The notes: generated by a model from the sequence alone, not told the origin. Positions 25,497 through 34,254 are shown, numbered from the stretch's first letter. The stretch is 64,000 nucleotides of DNA from Ferrovibrio terrae_B (GCF_943371255.1 NZ_CALRUC010000004.1:1-64000), one strand, 5' to 3'. A program made the numbers and translations.

Positions 25497-26054
25497 TCAC
25501 CGCCGCGGATCGAACAGCGCCTCGCGTGTCTGATACGGCCGGAAGCCGTTTTTCTGGTACAGCGGCAGGGCGGCCGGATGGTCGAGGTTGCAGGTGTTCA
25601 CCGTCAGCCGGTCGATGCCATAGGACCAGGCCTGCCGGATACCGGCGCGCAACAGCCATGGACCGATGCCGCGGCCGAAGAAGTCCGGCGTCAGGCCGAA
25701 ATAGGCGATGTTGACGGTCTTGCGCTCGTCGTGGTCGATGGTGCGGCGGTCGAGTTCGATATAGCCGGCCGGTACGCCGCCCACATAGGGCACCCAGATT
25801 TCCACCAGCGGATCGCTGATGATATTGCCCAGCGTCAGGTCGCTCATGCGATGGCGGTCGACCCAGTGCCAGGGCTTGCCGACCGCATCATAGAGATAGC
25901 GGTAGAATCCGGTGGTCGGCTTGTCGAGCCGCAGCAGCGCCAGCTTGGGCACCAGCGGCGGCAGGTTGGCGCTTTCAGGTGGCGCCTTGGTCATTTCCAG
26001 ATAGACGACGGTGACATTGTAGCGCCCGTCATCCAGCAGTTCGGCCGGCGGCAT
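25497..26054 (-). CDS. GNAT family N-acetyltransferase
   Basis: About 185 residues. The N-terminus reads YNVTVVYLEM, typical of a proteobacterial GNAT subgroup, and the acetyl-CoA motif A is TPDFFGRGIGPWLL followed by VNTCNLDHPAALPLYQKNGF. It is the last gene of the cysK-alaX-sseA run. The start is uncertain: ATG 26054 has no clear ribosome binding site, whereas an in-frame TTG at 26108 lies 7 nt after a GAGG near the sseA stop and would add 18 residues. Substrate unknown. Confidence 0.8.
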   Translation of the reverse strand: MPPAELLDDGRYNVTVVYLEMTKAPPESANLPPLVPKLALLRLDKPTTGFYRYLYDAVGKPWHWVDRHRMSDLTLGNIISDPLVEIWVPYVGGVPAGYIELDRRTIDHDERKTVNIAYFGLTPDFFGRGIGPWLLRAGIRQAWSYGIDRLTVNTCNLDHPAALPLYQKNGFRPYQTREALFDPRR

Positions 26055-26116
26055 GCGGAAGATCGCCGCGGCGACGGTCTCGTTGCGATTGTCGCGTGCC
26101 TCGGCCAAGCGGCGCC

Positions 26117-26977
26117 TCAGGCCACTTCGGCCGGCAGGTCGGCGCGGCCGCCCCATTCGGTCCATGAACCGTCATAGACCGACACCTGGCGATGGCCGAG
26201 CAGATGCATGCCGAGCGTGAGGATGCAGGCCGAGACACCCGAGCCGCAGCTGTTCACCACCGGCTTGTTCAGGTCGACACCGGCTTTGGTGAAGATATCT
26301 TTCAGCGCATCGGCCGACTGGAACAGGCCGGTCTTCGGGTCGGTCATCAGCGAGGAGGGCACGTTCAGCGAGCCCGGAATATGGCCGCCGCGCAGGCCGA
26401 TACGTGGCTCCGGCTCGGTGCCGTCGAAGCGGCCCTTGCTGCGCGCATCCACCACCTGTTCGCGCGGGCTGGTCATGTTGGCGCGGATCTGGTCGACATC
26501 GCGAACCAGAAGATCATTGCGGCGCGCGGTAAAGTGGCGCTCGCGCGGCAGCGGCGGCAGGTCTTCCACCGGGCGGCCTTCGGCCTTCCATTTCTTGAAG
26601 CCGCCATTCAGCACGGCAACATCGTTATGGCCGAAGACGCGGAACATCCACCAGGCGCGCGGCGCCGACAGATGCACGTCCGAACCGTCATAGACCACGA
26701 TGCGGTTGCCATCGCCGATGCCAAGCCGGCGCATGCGGGCGGCGAATTTCTCCGGGCTGGGCAGCATATGCGGCAGCGGCACATCGGTATCGGCGATCTC
26801 GTCGATATCGAAATACACCGCGCCGGGGATATGCGCATCGGCATATTCCTGCCGGCCGTTGCGGCTCATGGTGGGCAGATACCAGGAGGCATCGACAATG
26901 CGCAGGTCAGGCGCCTTCAGGTGTTCGGCCAGCCATTCGGTCGAAACCAGCGCATCCGGATTCACATACGACGACAT
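26117..26977 (-). CDS. sseA: 3-mercaptopyruvate sulfurtransferase
   Basis: A 286-residue tandem-rhodanese enzyme that transfers sulfur from 3-mercaptopyruvate to a thiophilic acceptor. Start VSTEWLAEHL is the usual TSTEWLA motif; the N-terminal rhodanese domain is inactive, and the catalytic loop CGSGVSAC at about residue 244 is of the mercaptopyruvate (CGSGVT) rather than the thiosulfate (CRKGVT) type. Its neighbours cysK and alaX place it in a cysteine-related operon. Confidence 0.92.
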   Translation of the reverse strand: MSSYVNPDALVSTEWLAEHLKAPDLRIVDASWYLPTMSRNGRQEYADAHIPGAVYFDIDEIADTDVPLPHMLPSPEKFAARMRRLGIGDGNRIVVYDGSDVHLSAPRAWWMFRVFGHNDVAVLNGGFKKWKAEGRPVEDLPPLPRERHFTARRNDLLVRDVDQIRANMTSPREQVVDARSKGRFDGTEPEPRIGLRGGHIPGSLNVPSSLMTDPKTGLFQSADALKDIFTKAGVDLNKPVVNSCGSGVSACILTLGMHLLGHRQVSVYDGSWTEWGGRADLPAEVA

Positions 26978-26998
26978 GGAGTCACTCCCTCGGATTTT

Positions 26999-27721
26999 TT
27001 AGGCGGCGAATGCGATATTCACGCGCCGGTTCTGCTTGCCCTTGTTCTCGATCTTGACGACCGCCACCGGGCCGATCTCGCCGGTCTGCTTCACATGGGT
27101 GCCGCCGCAGGCCTGCAGGTCGAGCGGCCGGTCCAGCCCGGCGATCTCGATCAGGCGCACTTTGCCCAGGCCCATCGGCGGCTTCACCGCCATGGTCTTG
27201 ACCAGGTCGGGGCTCGACAGCAGTTCTTCATCGGTGATCCAGCGCGCGCTCACGGCATGGTCGGCGGTGATCAGCTCGTTCAGCCTGGCGGTCAGCGTGT
27301 CCTTGTCCGGGATGCTGTCAGCCATATCAAAGTCAAGCCGGCCCTTGCCATCGCTGACCTGGCCGCCGGTGACCGGGAAGGGCACCAGCACCGACAGCAG
27401 ATGCAGGCAGGTATGCATGCGCATCAGGCGGTGGCGCCGCGCCCAGTCGAGTTCCAGCTTGCCCCTGGCGCCGACCTTGAGCGCCGCCGAGCCGCCGGCC
27501 GGCACATGGATGATGCCGTCGGGGCCGTCGCCCTTGCGCGTGTCGGCGATTTCCACCACCTCGCCGCTCTCCAGCATGAAACGCCCGATATCGCCCGGCT
27601 GGCCGCCACCCGTCGGATAGAACACCGATGCATCGGTCTGGAAGCCGCGCTCGTCGATCGCCGTCACAATGGCATCGCAGGCGGGCAGGTAGGCATCGTC
27701 GCGGAACAGGAAGCTGGTCAT
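26999..27721 (-). CDS. alanyl-tRNA editing protein (AlaX-type)
   Basis: A 240-residue free-standing editing domain that removes Ser or Gly from mischarged tRNA-Ala. The zinc ligands are readable as HTCLH near residues 102-106 and CGGTH near 203; the GGGQPGD motif near residue 45 is characteristic. ATG 27721 lies 5 nt after the cysK stop region, so the genes are cotranscribed. The pairing with cysK and sseA suggests that amino-acid quality control is tied to serine/cysteine supply (inference). Confidence 0.88.
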   Translation of the reverse strand: MTSFLFRDDAYLPACDAIVTAIDERGFQTDASVFYPTGGGQPGDIGRFMLESGEVVEIADTRKGDGPDGIIHVPAGGSAALKVGARGKLELDWARRHRLMRMHTCLHLLSVLVPFPVTGGQVSDGKGRLDFDMADSIPDKDTLTARLNELITADHAVSARWITDEELLSSPDLVKTMAVKPPMGLGKVRLIEIAGLDRPLDLQACGGTHVKQTGEIGPVAVVKIENKGKQNRRVNIAFAA

Positions 27722-27726
27722 GGGGC

Positions 27727-28728
27727 TCAACTCATCCAGGGCGGAACCGGCAGGTTCTTCGACCGCAGGAATTCCGGATTGAACATCTTGCTCTGATAGC
27801 GCGCGCCACCGTCGCACAGGATGGTGACGATGGTGTGGCCCGGGCCCATCTTTTTGGCGAGGCGGATGGCGGCGGCGATGTTGATGCCGCTGGAACCGCC
27901 CAGCACCAGGCCTTCATGCTGGATCAGGTCGAACACCACCGGCAGGGCTTCCTCGTCGGGAATCTGGAAGGCGTCGTCGGGCGTGATGCCTTCCAGGTTG
28001 GCGGTGATGCGGCCCTGGCCGATGCCTTCGGTGATCGAGCTGCCCTCGGCCTTCAGTTCGCCATGCTTGTAATAGTGATACAGCGCGGCGCCCATCGGAT
28101 CGGCCAGCGCCACCTGCACCTTCGGGTTGCGCTCTTTCAGCGCCATCAGGATGCCGGCCAGCGTGCCGCCGGAGCCGACCGCACAGGTGAAGCCGTCGAT
28201 CTTGCCGCCGGTCTGCTCCCAGATCTCGGGACCGGTGGTGTGATAATGCGCCTCACGGTTGGCGACATTGTCGAACTGGTTGGCCCAGATCGCGCCGTTC
28301 GGCTCGGTCTTGGCCATCTCCTCGGCCAGGCGGCCGGAGTATTTCACGTAGTTGTTGGGATCCTTGTAGGGCACGGCCGGCACCAGCCGCAGGTCGGCAC
28401 CGCACAGGCGCAGGAAGTCTTTCTTCTCCTGGCTCTGGGTATCGGGCATCACGATCACGGTCCTGAAACCCAGTGCATTGCCCACCAGGGCGAGGCCGAT
28501 GCCGGTGTTGCCGGCGGTGCCTTCCACGATGGTGCCGCCCTGGCGCAGCGTGCCGCGCTTGAGTGCGTCCTGCACAATGTACAGTGCGGCGCGGTCTTTT
28601 ACCGAGCCACCGGGATTCATGAATTCGGCCTTGCCGTAGATGTCGCAGCCGGTGGCCTCGGAGGCGCGGCGCAGGCGGATCAGCGGCGTGCGGCCGATAC
28701 TGTCGATGAAGTCTTTGCGGATATCCAT
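27727..28728 (-). CDS. cysK: cysteine synthase A
   Basis: A 333-residue PLP-dependent O-acetylserine sulfhydrylase making cysteine from O-acetylserine and sulfide. PLP lysine K44 lies in NPGGSVKDRAA; the phosphate/substrate loop GTAGNTG is near residue 70 and the GSGGTLAG PLP-phosphate loop near 184. The C-terminal half contains the alphaproteobacterial insertion ITEGIGQGRIT. First gene of the cysK-alaX-sseA-GNAT operon. A cystathionine beta-synthase-like role is less likely because no CBS domain is present. Confidence 0.9.
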   Translation of the reverse strand: MDIRKDFIDSIGRTPLIRLRRASEATGCDIYGKAEFMNPGGSVKDRAALYIVQDALKRGTLRQGGTIVEGTAGNTGIGLALVGNALGFRTVIVMPDTQSQEKKDFLRLCGADLRLVPAVPYKDPNNYVKYSGRLAEEMAKTEPNGAIWANQFDNVANREAHYHTTGPEIWEQTGGKIDGFTCAVGSGGTLAGILMALKERNPKVQVALADPMGAALYHYYKHGELKAEGSSITEGIGQGRITANLEGITPDDAFQIPDEEALPVVFDLIQHEGLVLGGSSGINIAAAIRLAKKMGPGHTIVTILCDGGARYQSKMFNPEFLRSKNLPVPPWMS

Positions 28729-28798
28729 AACGCTCTCGGTCTCAGGGAGGTCGGGCCGATATAGCGCCCTCCCGTCCTAATCCTATACCGAGGGGGGG

Positions 28799-29446
28799 TT
28801 AGGGTCGCAACCCGCGCGGATCGGCCCAGCTCCGGCGCAGCTTATCGCGATGCAGCGCCAGCCACAGCAGGCTGAAGGAGGCGGGCGGGTTGGGGATTTC
28901 CCCGGCTTCCCAGCGGGCAAAGGCCTCGGCAAACGGCAGGGCGAAAACCCGGATTTCCTCATGCTCGTTGGCGAGGCCGTGCAGGCCGCCGGCCAGCGAT
29001 GCATCCACCGGCGCGCAGAACAGGTGATAGCGCTCCGAGCAGAAACCGGGCGTGGCATAGACCGTGTTGATGAAGATCAGCGGGCCAACCGGATCGAGGC
29101 CGCTTTCTTCCTTCATCTCGCGACGGGCCACATCTTCCAGGCTTTCGCCTTCCTCGATCAGGCCGGCCACCACCTCGGTCATCCAGGCGCGGTCGCCATT
29201 CAGCAGGGCGGAGGTGCGGAACTGTTCAGCCAGCACCACCTCGTCGCGCCTGGGGTCATAGGGCACGACGCAGACGGCATCGCCGCGCCCCACCACCTCG
29301 CGGCTGATCAGGCCGCTCATGCCGCCCCGGAACAGGCCATGGCGCAGATGCAGCTCATCCACCTTGAGATGGCCGTCAAAGACGCGGTCATGGCGCACCA
29401 CCTCGACCGGGTAGGGCTGGTTGCTGGTGTCTAACGGCTTGCGCAT
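28799..29446 (-). CDS. NUDIX hydrolase (ADP-ribose diphosphatase-like)
   Basis: A 215-residue protein with a perfect NUDIX box at 95-117: Gly95, Glu101, Arg109-Glu110, Glu113-Glu114, Gly116. The long N-terminal domain and the preceding AVCVVPYDPRRDEVVLAEQFR stretch (given by its ends) are typical of NudF-like ADP-ribose diphosphatases, which split ADP-ribose into AMP and ribose-5-phosphate. Its start overlaps the end of the AIG2-like gene by 16 nt, so the two are probably coupled. Confidence 0.88.
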   Translation of the reverse strand: MRKPLDTSNQPYPVEVVRHDRVFDGHLKVDELHLRHGLFRGGMSGLISREVVGRGDAVCVVPYDPRRDEVVLAEQFRTSALLNGDRAWMTEVVAGLIEEGESLEDVARREMKEESGLDPVGPLIFINTVYATPGFCSERYHLFCAPVDASLAGGLHGLANEHEEIRVFALPFAEAFARWEAGEIPNPPASFSLLWLALHRDKLRRSWADPRGLRP

Positions 29447-29862
29447 GGCATCGGGCCCTGGTGGTGGAGACTACGGAGGAAGGCGGCCTTGTCGCGACGC
29501 TGCCAGCGCCGCAGCTGCCAGTCATCGAAGGTGGCGGACAGCCCGGAACCGGCCGGCAGAAACACCCGGGCGCGGGCCGGGCCCCGGCTGCCGTTGCGGC
29601 AGACCGGCAGGGCGCGGGTCAGGTATTCCGGCCCCTCGTAGGCGTCCAGGCGGGCGGCATCGCCGGGCCGGGGCCGGAACAGCAGGCCATCCACCCGCCC
29701 GCCGGGGGCACGCACCAGTACCGGGTAGCTGCGCCCGCGGGCCCGTTTGCGACGGAAGCCGGGCAACCGGGCCGGGCGCAATTGGCGGGGGCTGGGCCGG
29801 TAGCCCAGAATCAGGCGCCGCACATCCGAATCGCACAGCGTGCCGTAGAAGAAATACATCAT
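29431..29862 (-). CDS. AIG2/gamma-glutamylcyclotransferase-like protein
   Basis: About 143 residues beginning MMYFFYGTLCD, the conserved YGTL motif of the gamma-glutamyl cyclotransferase fold, and LDAYEGPEYL with the catalytic Glu near residue 82. The fold cyclises gamma-glutamyl compounds in several families; this one has a strongly basic, Pro/Arg-rich sequence and its substrate is unknown. Two adjacent ATGs (29862, 29859) are possible starts; longer upstream codons would run into the chrR promoter region. Coupled to the NUDIX gene. Confidence 0.8.
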   Translation of the reverse strand: MMYFFYGTLCDSDVRRLILGYRPSPRQLRPARLPGFRRKRARGRSYPVLVRAPGGRVDGLLFRPRPGDAARLDAYEGPEYLTRALPVCRNGSRGPARARVFLPAGSGLSATFDDWQLRRWQRRDKAAFLRSLHHQGPMPCASR

Positions 29863-29890
29863 GGGTGGCAGGCTTGACCGGTCCGGGGAT

Positions 29891-29920
29891 TGATCCAGAT
29901 TGCAGGCAGACACGTACAAC
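29891..29920 (+). promoter_or_regulatory. putative ECF (RpoE-type) promoter of chrR
   Basis: TGATCC at 29891-29896, an 18-bp spacer, then TACAAC at 29915-29920, about 37 nt before the chrR start. The same -35 word and identical spacing occur before the photolyase operon. TGATCC is the known -35 type of the RpoE/ChrR singlet-oxygen sigma group; activity here is inferred. Confidence 0.6.
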
Positions 29921-29956
29921 ACCGTGTAGTCCAGAGCACAGGATTTCGCAAAGACC

Positions 29957-30649
29957 ATGGTTGTGACCGATTTGGCCGCAAACTCCGATTCCCTCCGGGT
30001 ACCGGACCATCATATCCCGGCCGAGTTGCTGTTGGATTACGCCAGCGGCACGCTGCCGGAACAATGGTCGCTGGTGACGGCCTGCCATCTGACCTTCTGC
30101 CCGCACTGCCGGCGCGAGCTGGCCGCTCTCGAGGCCACCGCCGGCGCCATGCTGGAAGACATCGCGCCGCAGCCGGTCAAGGCCAGCGGCTTTGCCGCCG
30201 TATCCGCCCGGCTGGGGTCGCAGGAGCCGGCCGCGCCGGCCGTCACGGCGTCCGACGATCTTCTGCCCGTGCCGCTGCGCAGCTATCTGAACCGCAGTAT
30301 CGACACCATCCCGTGGCGCTGGAGCGGCGCCGGCCTGCAATCCTATGCCCTGCCGATGCGCAAGCCGCGCGGCGGCATGGTCAGCCTGCTCAAGGTGGCG
30401 CCCGGTGCCGGTTTGCCGATGCACACCCATCGCGGCGGGGAAATGACCCTGGTGCTGAGCGGCGGCTATACCGACGCGGCCGGCGCCTTCCGGCGCGGCG
30501 ATGTCGAGATCGCCGATGGCAGCGTTGAGCATCGCCCGCTGGCGATGACCGACCAGCCTTGCATCTGCCTTGCCGTCACCGACGCGCCGCTGCGCTTCAG
30601 CGGGTCTTTTGGCTGGGTGCTGACACAATGGGCCAGATTCTCCGCATAG
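29957..30649 (+). CDS. chrR: ChrR family anti-sigma factor
   Basis: A 230-residue zinc anti-sigma factor. The N-terminal ZAS domain has HH at 18-19 and H44-x3-C48-x2-C51, and the C-terminal cupin has H156, H158, E162 and H192. The spacings of both metal sites (2, 4 and 30 residues in the cupin) reproduce those of the characterised Rhodobacter ChrR. ChrR holds an ECF sigma factor and releases it in singlet oxygen. Normally the sigma gene is directly upstream; here the upstream gene is a divergent AIG2-like protein, so the partner is outside the window. An ECF-type promoter precedes the gene. Confidence 0.9.
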   Translation: MVVTDLAANSDSLRVPDHHIPAELLLDYASGTLPEQWSLVTACHLTFCPHCRRELAALEATAGAMLEDIAPQPVKASGFAAVSARLGSQEPAAPAVTASDDLLPVPLRSYLNRSIDTIPWRWSGAGLQSYALPMRKPRGGMVSLLKVAPGAGLPMHTHRGGEMTLVLSGGYTDAAGAFRRGDVEIADGSVEHRPLAMTDQPCICLAVTDAPLRFSGSFGWVLTQWARFSA

Positions 30650-31266
30650 CCTGCACGCTGCTGTTGTTGGCCTTGCCGCTGACGGCACAGGCCGAACAGG
30701 TCGAGACCCGCAATTTCCAGGTGCTGCGCAACGGCACGCCGATCGGCCATCACAATGTGACGATCCGGCGCAATGGCGAGCGCACCGATGTGAATGTCGA
30801 TATCCGGCTGCGGGTCACGGTCGCCGGCGTGCTGACACTGTATCGCTATCTCCATGACTCGCATGAGGTCTGGGAAGGCGACCGCCTGGTCAGCCTAAAA
30901 TCCACCACCGACAATGACGGCGAGGCGGAATACCTTAACGCCATGGCTGCGCCGACTGGCCTGCAGGTGGATGGATCGCGCTTCAAGGGTGTGCTGCCCG
31001 CCGACACCATGCCGACCAGCTACTGGCGCAGCGATTTCGTGCAGCGCGCCACCATCATGGACAGCCAGAATGGCCGTCGCCTCGATCTGACCGTGAAGCC
31101 GTCGCAGTTTGAAATGGCCAGCGCTGCCACCAGCGACATGCCGGCATACAGGTATGATGTGACCGGCGAGGTTGATCTCACCCTGTGGTATGGCCGAGAT
31201 GGCCGCTGGGTGAAAACGGCATTCCCGGCCAAGGACGGCTCAAAAATCGAGTATCTGCTGCAATGA
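30628..31266 (+). CDS. exported DUF6134-like protein
   Basis: A 212-residue protein with a Sec signal peptide (LLLLALPLTAQA-E near residue 22) and a beta-rich mature domain of the type VETRNFQVLRNGTPIGHHNVT, found in DUF6134/DUF3108-like envelope proteins. No enzymatic motif is apparent. It overlaps the end of chrR by 22 nt and its stop overlaps the SDR start by 4 nt, so it belongs to the chrR transcript and is a candidate periplasmic component of the photo-oxidative response. Confidence 0.72.
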   Translation: MGQILRIACTLLLLALPLTAQAEQVETRNFQVLRNGTPIGHHNVTIRRNGERTDVNVDIRLRVTVAGVLTLYRYLHDSHEVWEGDRLVSLKSTTDNDGEAEYLNAMAAPTGLQVDGSRFKGVLPADTMPTSYWRSDFVQRATIMDSQNGRRLDLTVKPSQFEMASAATSDMPAYRYDVTGEVDLTLWYGRDGRWVKTAFPAKDGSKIEYLLQ

Positions 31267-32039
31267 CCGCCGCCAACACCGGGCCCGGCGTGGTCTGGAT
31301 CACCGGTGCAGGCTCGGGCATCGGTCGTGCCCTGGCGCTGCGCTATCTGCGGGCCGGCGCCATCGTGGCCGGCACGGCGCGGCGGCTGGAAACACTTGAA
31401 AGTCTGCCGGCCGAAGCACGCGGCGCCGGTGGGCGCTTCCATGCTTTCACTGCCGATCTCACCGATCTGGCCGCCACGCGCGCCGCGGTCGCCCGCATCG
31501 ACGCCGAGCTTGGACCGATCCGGCTGGCGGTGCTGAATGCCGGCACGCACAAGCCGACGCCGGGCACGCGGTTCAATGCCGATGATGTGCGCATGCTGCT
31601 CGACAGCAACGTGATGACGGTGGCCAACAGCCTGGACGCCGTGCTGCCGGGCCTGCTGGCGCGCCGCGGCGGCATGGTGGCGATCAATGCCTCGCTGGCC
31701 GGCTATGGCGGTCTGCCATCGGCAGCAGGTTACGGCGCCAGCAAGGCGGCGCTGATCAACATGGCAGAGGCGCTCAAACTCGATCTCGATGGCAAGGGCA
31801 TCACCGTGCGGCTGATTTCGCCGGGCTTCGTGCGCACGCCGCTGACCGACCGCAACCCTTTCCCGATGCCGTTCCTGATGGATGTCGATGTGGCGGCCGA
31901 ACGGTTGTGGCGGGCCCTGGAAACCGGCGGCGATTTCGAAATCATCTTTCCGCGCCGCTTCGCCTATATCCTCAAGGCAATGCGTCTGCTGCCCTACAGC
32001 CTGTATTTCCCGCTGGTGCGCCGCTTCACCGGCATCTGA
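31263..32039 (+). CDS. short-chain dehydrogenase/reductase
   Basis: A 258-residue classical SDR. The nucleotide loop TGAGSGIG is at 14-21, the NAG motif near residue 93 and the catalytic YxxxK in GYGASKAAL at about 156-160. It is translationally coupled to the DUF6134 gene and ends 11 nt from the convergent cfa gene. SDRs recur beside cfa, photolyase and FAD oxidoreductase genes in known ChrR regulons, so a lipid or carbonyl substrate produced by photo-oxidation is plausible (inference). Confidence 0.87.
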   Translation: MTAANTGPGVVWITGAGSGIGRALALRYLRAGAIVAGTARRLETLESLPAEARGAGGRFHAFTADLTDLAATRAAVARIDAELGPIRLAVLNAGTHKPTPGTRFNADDVRMLLDSNVMTVANSLDAVLPGLLARRGGMVAINASLAGYGGLPSAAGYGASKAALINMAEALKLDLDGKGITVRLISPGFVRTPLTDRNPFPMPFLMDVDVAAERLWRALETGGDFEIIFPRRFAYILKAMRLLPYSLYFPLVRRFTGI

Positions 32040-32050
32040 CTGGCCGGGCG

Positions 32051-33415
32051 TCAGGCTTCGCGCGTGAAGCCGTACTGCAGCACATCAATGGTGCCGGCGT
32101 TGAAGCCGCCCTCGCAATAGGCGAGATAGTAGCGCCACATGCGGCGGAAGCGCTCGTCGAAGGCCAGCTTGCGGCTGTCCAGCGCGCGGATGCGCGGCCA
32201 GGCCGCCTCGAAACTCTGGTGCCACAGGTTCAGCGTGCGGGCATAATCGCGGCCGAAACTGAAAGTATCGGTGATCTGCAGGCCGGCACCAGCCGCCTGG
32301 CGCTGTATCATCTCTGGCGACAGCAGCATGCCGCCGGGGAAGATATGGGCCTGGATGAAATCCATGGTCCCGCGATAATCCTCGAAATACTGGTCGGCGA
32401 TCACGATGGCCTGGATGCCGGCGCGGCCTTGCGGCAGCAGACGGTCGCGCAGCTGGCCGAAATAGCGCGGCCAGTATTTCTCGCCTACGGCCTCGATCAT
32501 CTCGATCGAGGCGACGGCATCATATTGCCCGGTCAGGTCGCGATAATCGCGCAACTCGATCTGCACGCGATCGCCCAGCCCGGCCTGCTGCACGCGCTGC
32601 TGGGCAAAATCATGCTGTTCGCGGCTGATGGTGATGGCATGCACGCGGGCACCGAATTCTTGTGCTGCCAGACAGGCAAAGCCGCCCCAGCCGCAGCCGA
32701 TTTCCAGCACGCGCTGGTCGGGCCTGATCTGCAGCACCTCGCCGGCCAGCCGGCGGTATTTGTTCAGCTGCGCCTGTTCCAGCGTCTCGGCCTCGTGCCG
32801 CCACAGCGCGGCGGAATAGGTCATCGAGGGGTCGAGCCACTGGCTGTAGAAGTCGTTCCCGAGATCGTAGTGATAGGCGATGTTCTTGCGGCTGCCGCGC
32901 TTGCTGTTGGCGGCAAAGGCAAAGCCCAGGCGCCGCAGCAGGCGCAGCCAGGGCTTGCCCATCAATGTGGAATCAAGATCGCTGTTCAGGCAGGCCCATT
33001 CGGTCAGCGCGGCCAGATCGGGGCAGTCGAAATCGCCATCGAGATAGGCCTCGCCGACGGCGAGATTGCCGCCCAGCAGCAGCCGCTTGGCCAGTTTGTG
33101 GGTGTTGATATCGAGCCGCGCATCCGGGCCACCATGGGGGCCGCGTGCCTGCAGGGCACGCCCATCGGGCAGGGTGATGGTCAGGCTGCCATGGCTGACC
33201 CGGGCGGCGAGCGACAGCATCAGGCGCGTCCAGCGCGGCACGTTATGCAGCAGCAGCGCATCCTGCGCCGATTTCAGCAGCATCGGTTCGGCGGCTGTGG
33301 GATGCGCAGAATGCGCGGTGCGCATCACGCCGGCGGCGGCATCGATAGCCGCATCCATCGCCACTTCCGCGGCCCGGTTCAGCGCCGGCTCGTCCCGGGC
33401 ATAGGCATCACTCAT
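32051..33415 (-). CDS. cfa: cyclopropane-fatty-acyl-phospholipid synthase family methyltransferase
   Basis: A 454-residue SAM-dependent methyltransferase acting on unsaturated phospholipid acyl chains. The N-terminal lipid-binding domain precedes the SAM motif VLEIGCGWGGFA near residue 235; the active-site segment RDYRDLTGQYDAVASIEMIEAVG (given by its ends) and HIFPGGMLLSPEMI follow. It is last in the phr-FAD-DUF1365-cfa operon. In the Rhodobacter singlet-oxygen regulon a homologue methylates membrane fatty acids, one step toward furan fatty acids; the exact product here cannot be told from sequence. Confidence 0.9.
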   Translation of the reverse strand: MSDAYARDEPALNRAAEVAMDAAIDAAAGVMRTAHSAHPTAAEPMLLKSAQDALLLHNVPRWTRLMLSLAARVSHGSLTITLPDGRALQARGPHGGPDARLDINTHKLAKRLLLGGNLAVGEAYLDGDFDCPDLAALTEWACLNSDLDSTLMGKPWLRLLRRLGFAFAANSKRGSRKNIAYHYDLGNDFYSQWLDPSMTYSAALWRHEAETLEQAQLNKYRRLAGEVLQIRPDQRVLEIGCGWGGFACLAAQEFGARVHAITISREQHDFAQQRVQQAGLGDRVQIELRDYRDLTGQYDAVASIEMIEAVGEKYWPRYFGQLRDRLLPQGRAGIQAIVIADQYFEDYRGTMDFIQAHIFPGGMLLSPEMIQRQAAGAGLQITDTFSFGRDYARTLNLWHQSFEAAWPRIRALDSRKLAFDERFRRMWRYYLAYCEGGFNAGTIDVLQYGFTREA

Positions 33416-34254
33416 GCGTCACGCTCCATCATCGCGCGGTTCGTCTTGTCATCCACCGGCTGGCCCGCCGACACCGCTTCGCGCGGTGGCGCCGTCCAGC
33501 CGAAGAAGGCGGCACCCTTGCGCCACAGTTGCAGCGCTTCCCAGTGAATGCCGGCCATGACTTTTACGGTCATCAGCGGATGCCGGATGAGGGCTTTCAA
33601 CAGACTGTGATCGGTCAGGTCTTCGCGCCGCCCGGTCTGCGTCGCCAGCAGTTGCACGGCGCCATCAGGGGCGGTCTGGCGGATCAGGATGCCGATCTTC
33701 TCGCCCGGCGGCAGCAGGCGGAAATGATAGTCGCCCGACAGCGGCAGGAAGGGCGAGACGTGGAAACGCTTCGCCACGCTCTGCTCCACCACGGGTCCGC
33801 TGTTTTTCAGCGGCACCTCGATCAGATAGCCATGCTGGTCGCCAAAGGTGTTCTTCACCTCATACAGCACGGCGCGCAGGCGCCGGGCCGCGTCATAGCA
33901 GAAGAACACGCTGAGCGGATTGAACACATAGCCGAACAGGCGCGGGAAACACAGCAGGTGGATATGGGCTGCGGCTTCCGACAGATTCTGCCGCGCCAGC
34001 GCCGCCTCGATCCAGGGCCGCAGCGCCGAACCATCGCGCGGGCCATGGTCACGGTCATGGAAGCTCACCAGGCCGAAGCGGTTGTAGCGGAACAGCCGCG
34101 ATCCGGCCGCCAGCGCTGCCAGCCGGTCGATATCCAGCAGCAGTGAAAATACGCGATAGGTGAACTTGTGACGGAATGGCAGCAGGCGCTCATGCACCAC
34201 GCGGCACCAGTACAGGCTGGCGGCCGGCATCGGCATGGCGGCATGGTCCGTCAC
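33412..34254 (-). CDS. DUF1365 domain protein
   Basis: A 280-residue protein with the DUF1365 hallmarks RHKFTYRVFSLLLDIDRL near residue 28, FGYVFNPLSVFFCYD near 107-121 and EVKNTFGDQHGYL near 130-143. Function is not firmly established, but the family is almost always between a FAD amine-oxidase-like gene and a cfa-like gene, as here, and is implicated in unusual membrane fatty acids. ATGA overlaps on both sides bind it tightly to its neighbours. Confidence 0.87.
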   Translation of the reverse strand: MTDHAAMPMPAASLYWCRVVHERLLPFRHKFTYRVFSLLLDIDRLAALAAGSRLFRYNRFGLVSFHDRDHGPRDGSALRPWIEAALARQNLSEAAAHIHLLCFPRLFGYVFNPLSVFFCYDAARRLRAVLYEVKNTFGDQHGYLIEVPLKNSGPVVEQSVAKRFHVSPFLPLSGDYHFRLLPPGEKIGILIRQTAPDGAVQLLATQTGRREDLTDHSLLKALIRHPLMTVKVMAGIHWEALQLWRKGAAFFGWTAPPREAVSAGQPVDDKTNRAMMERDA

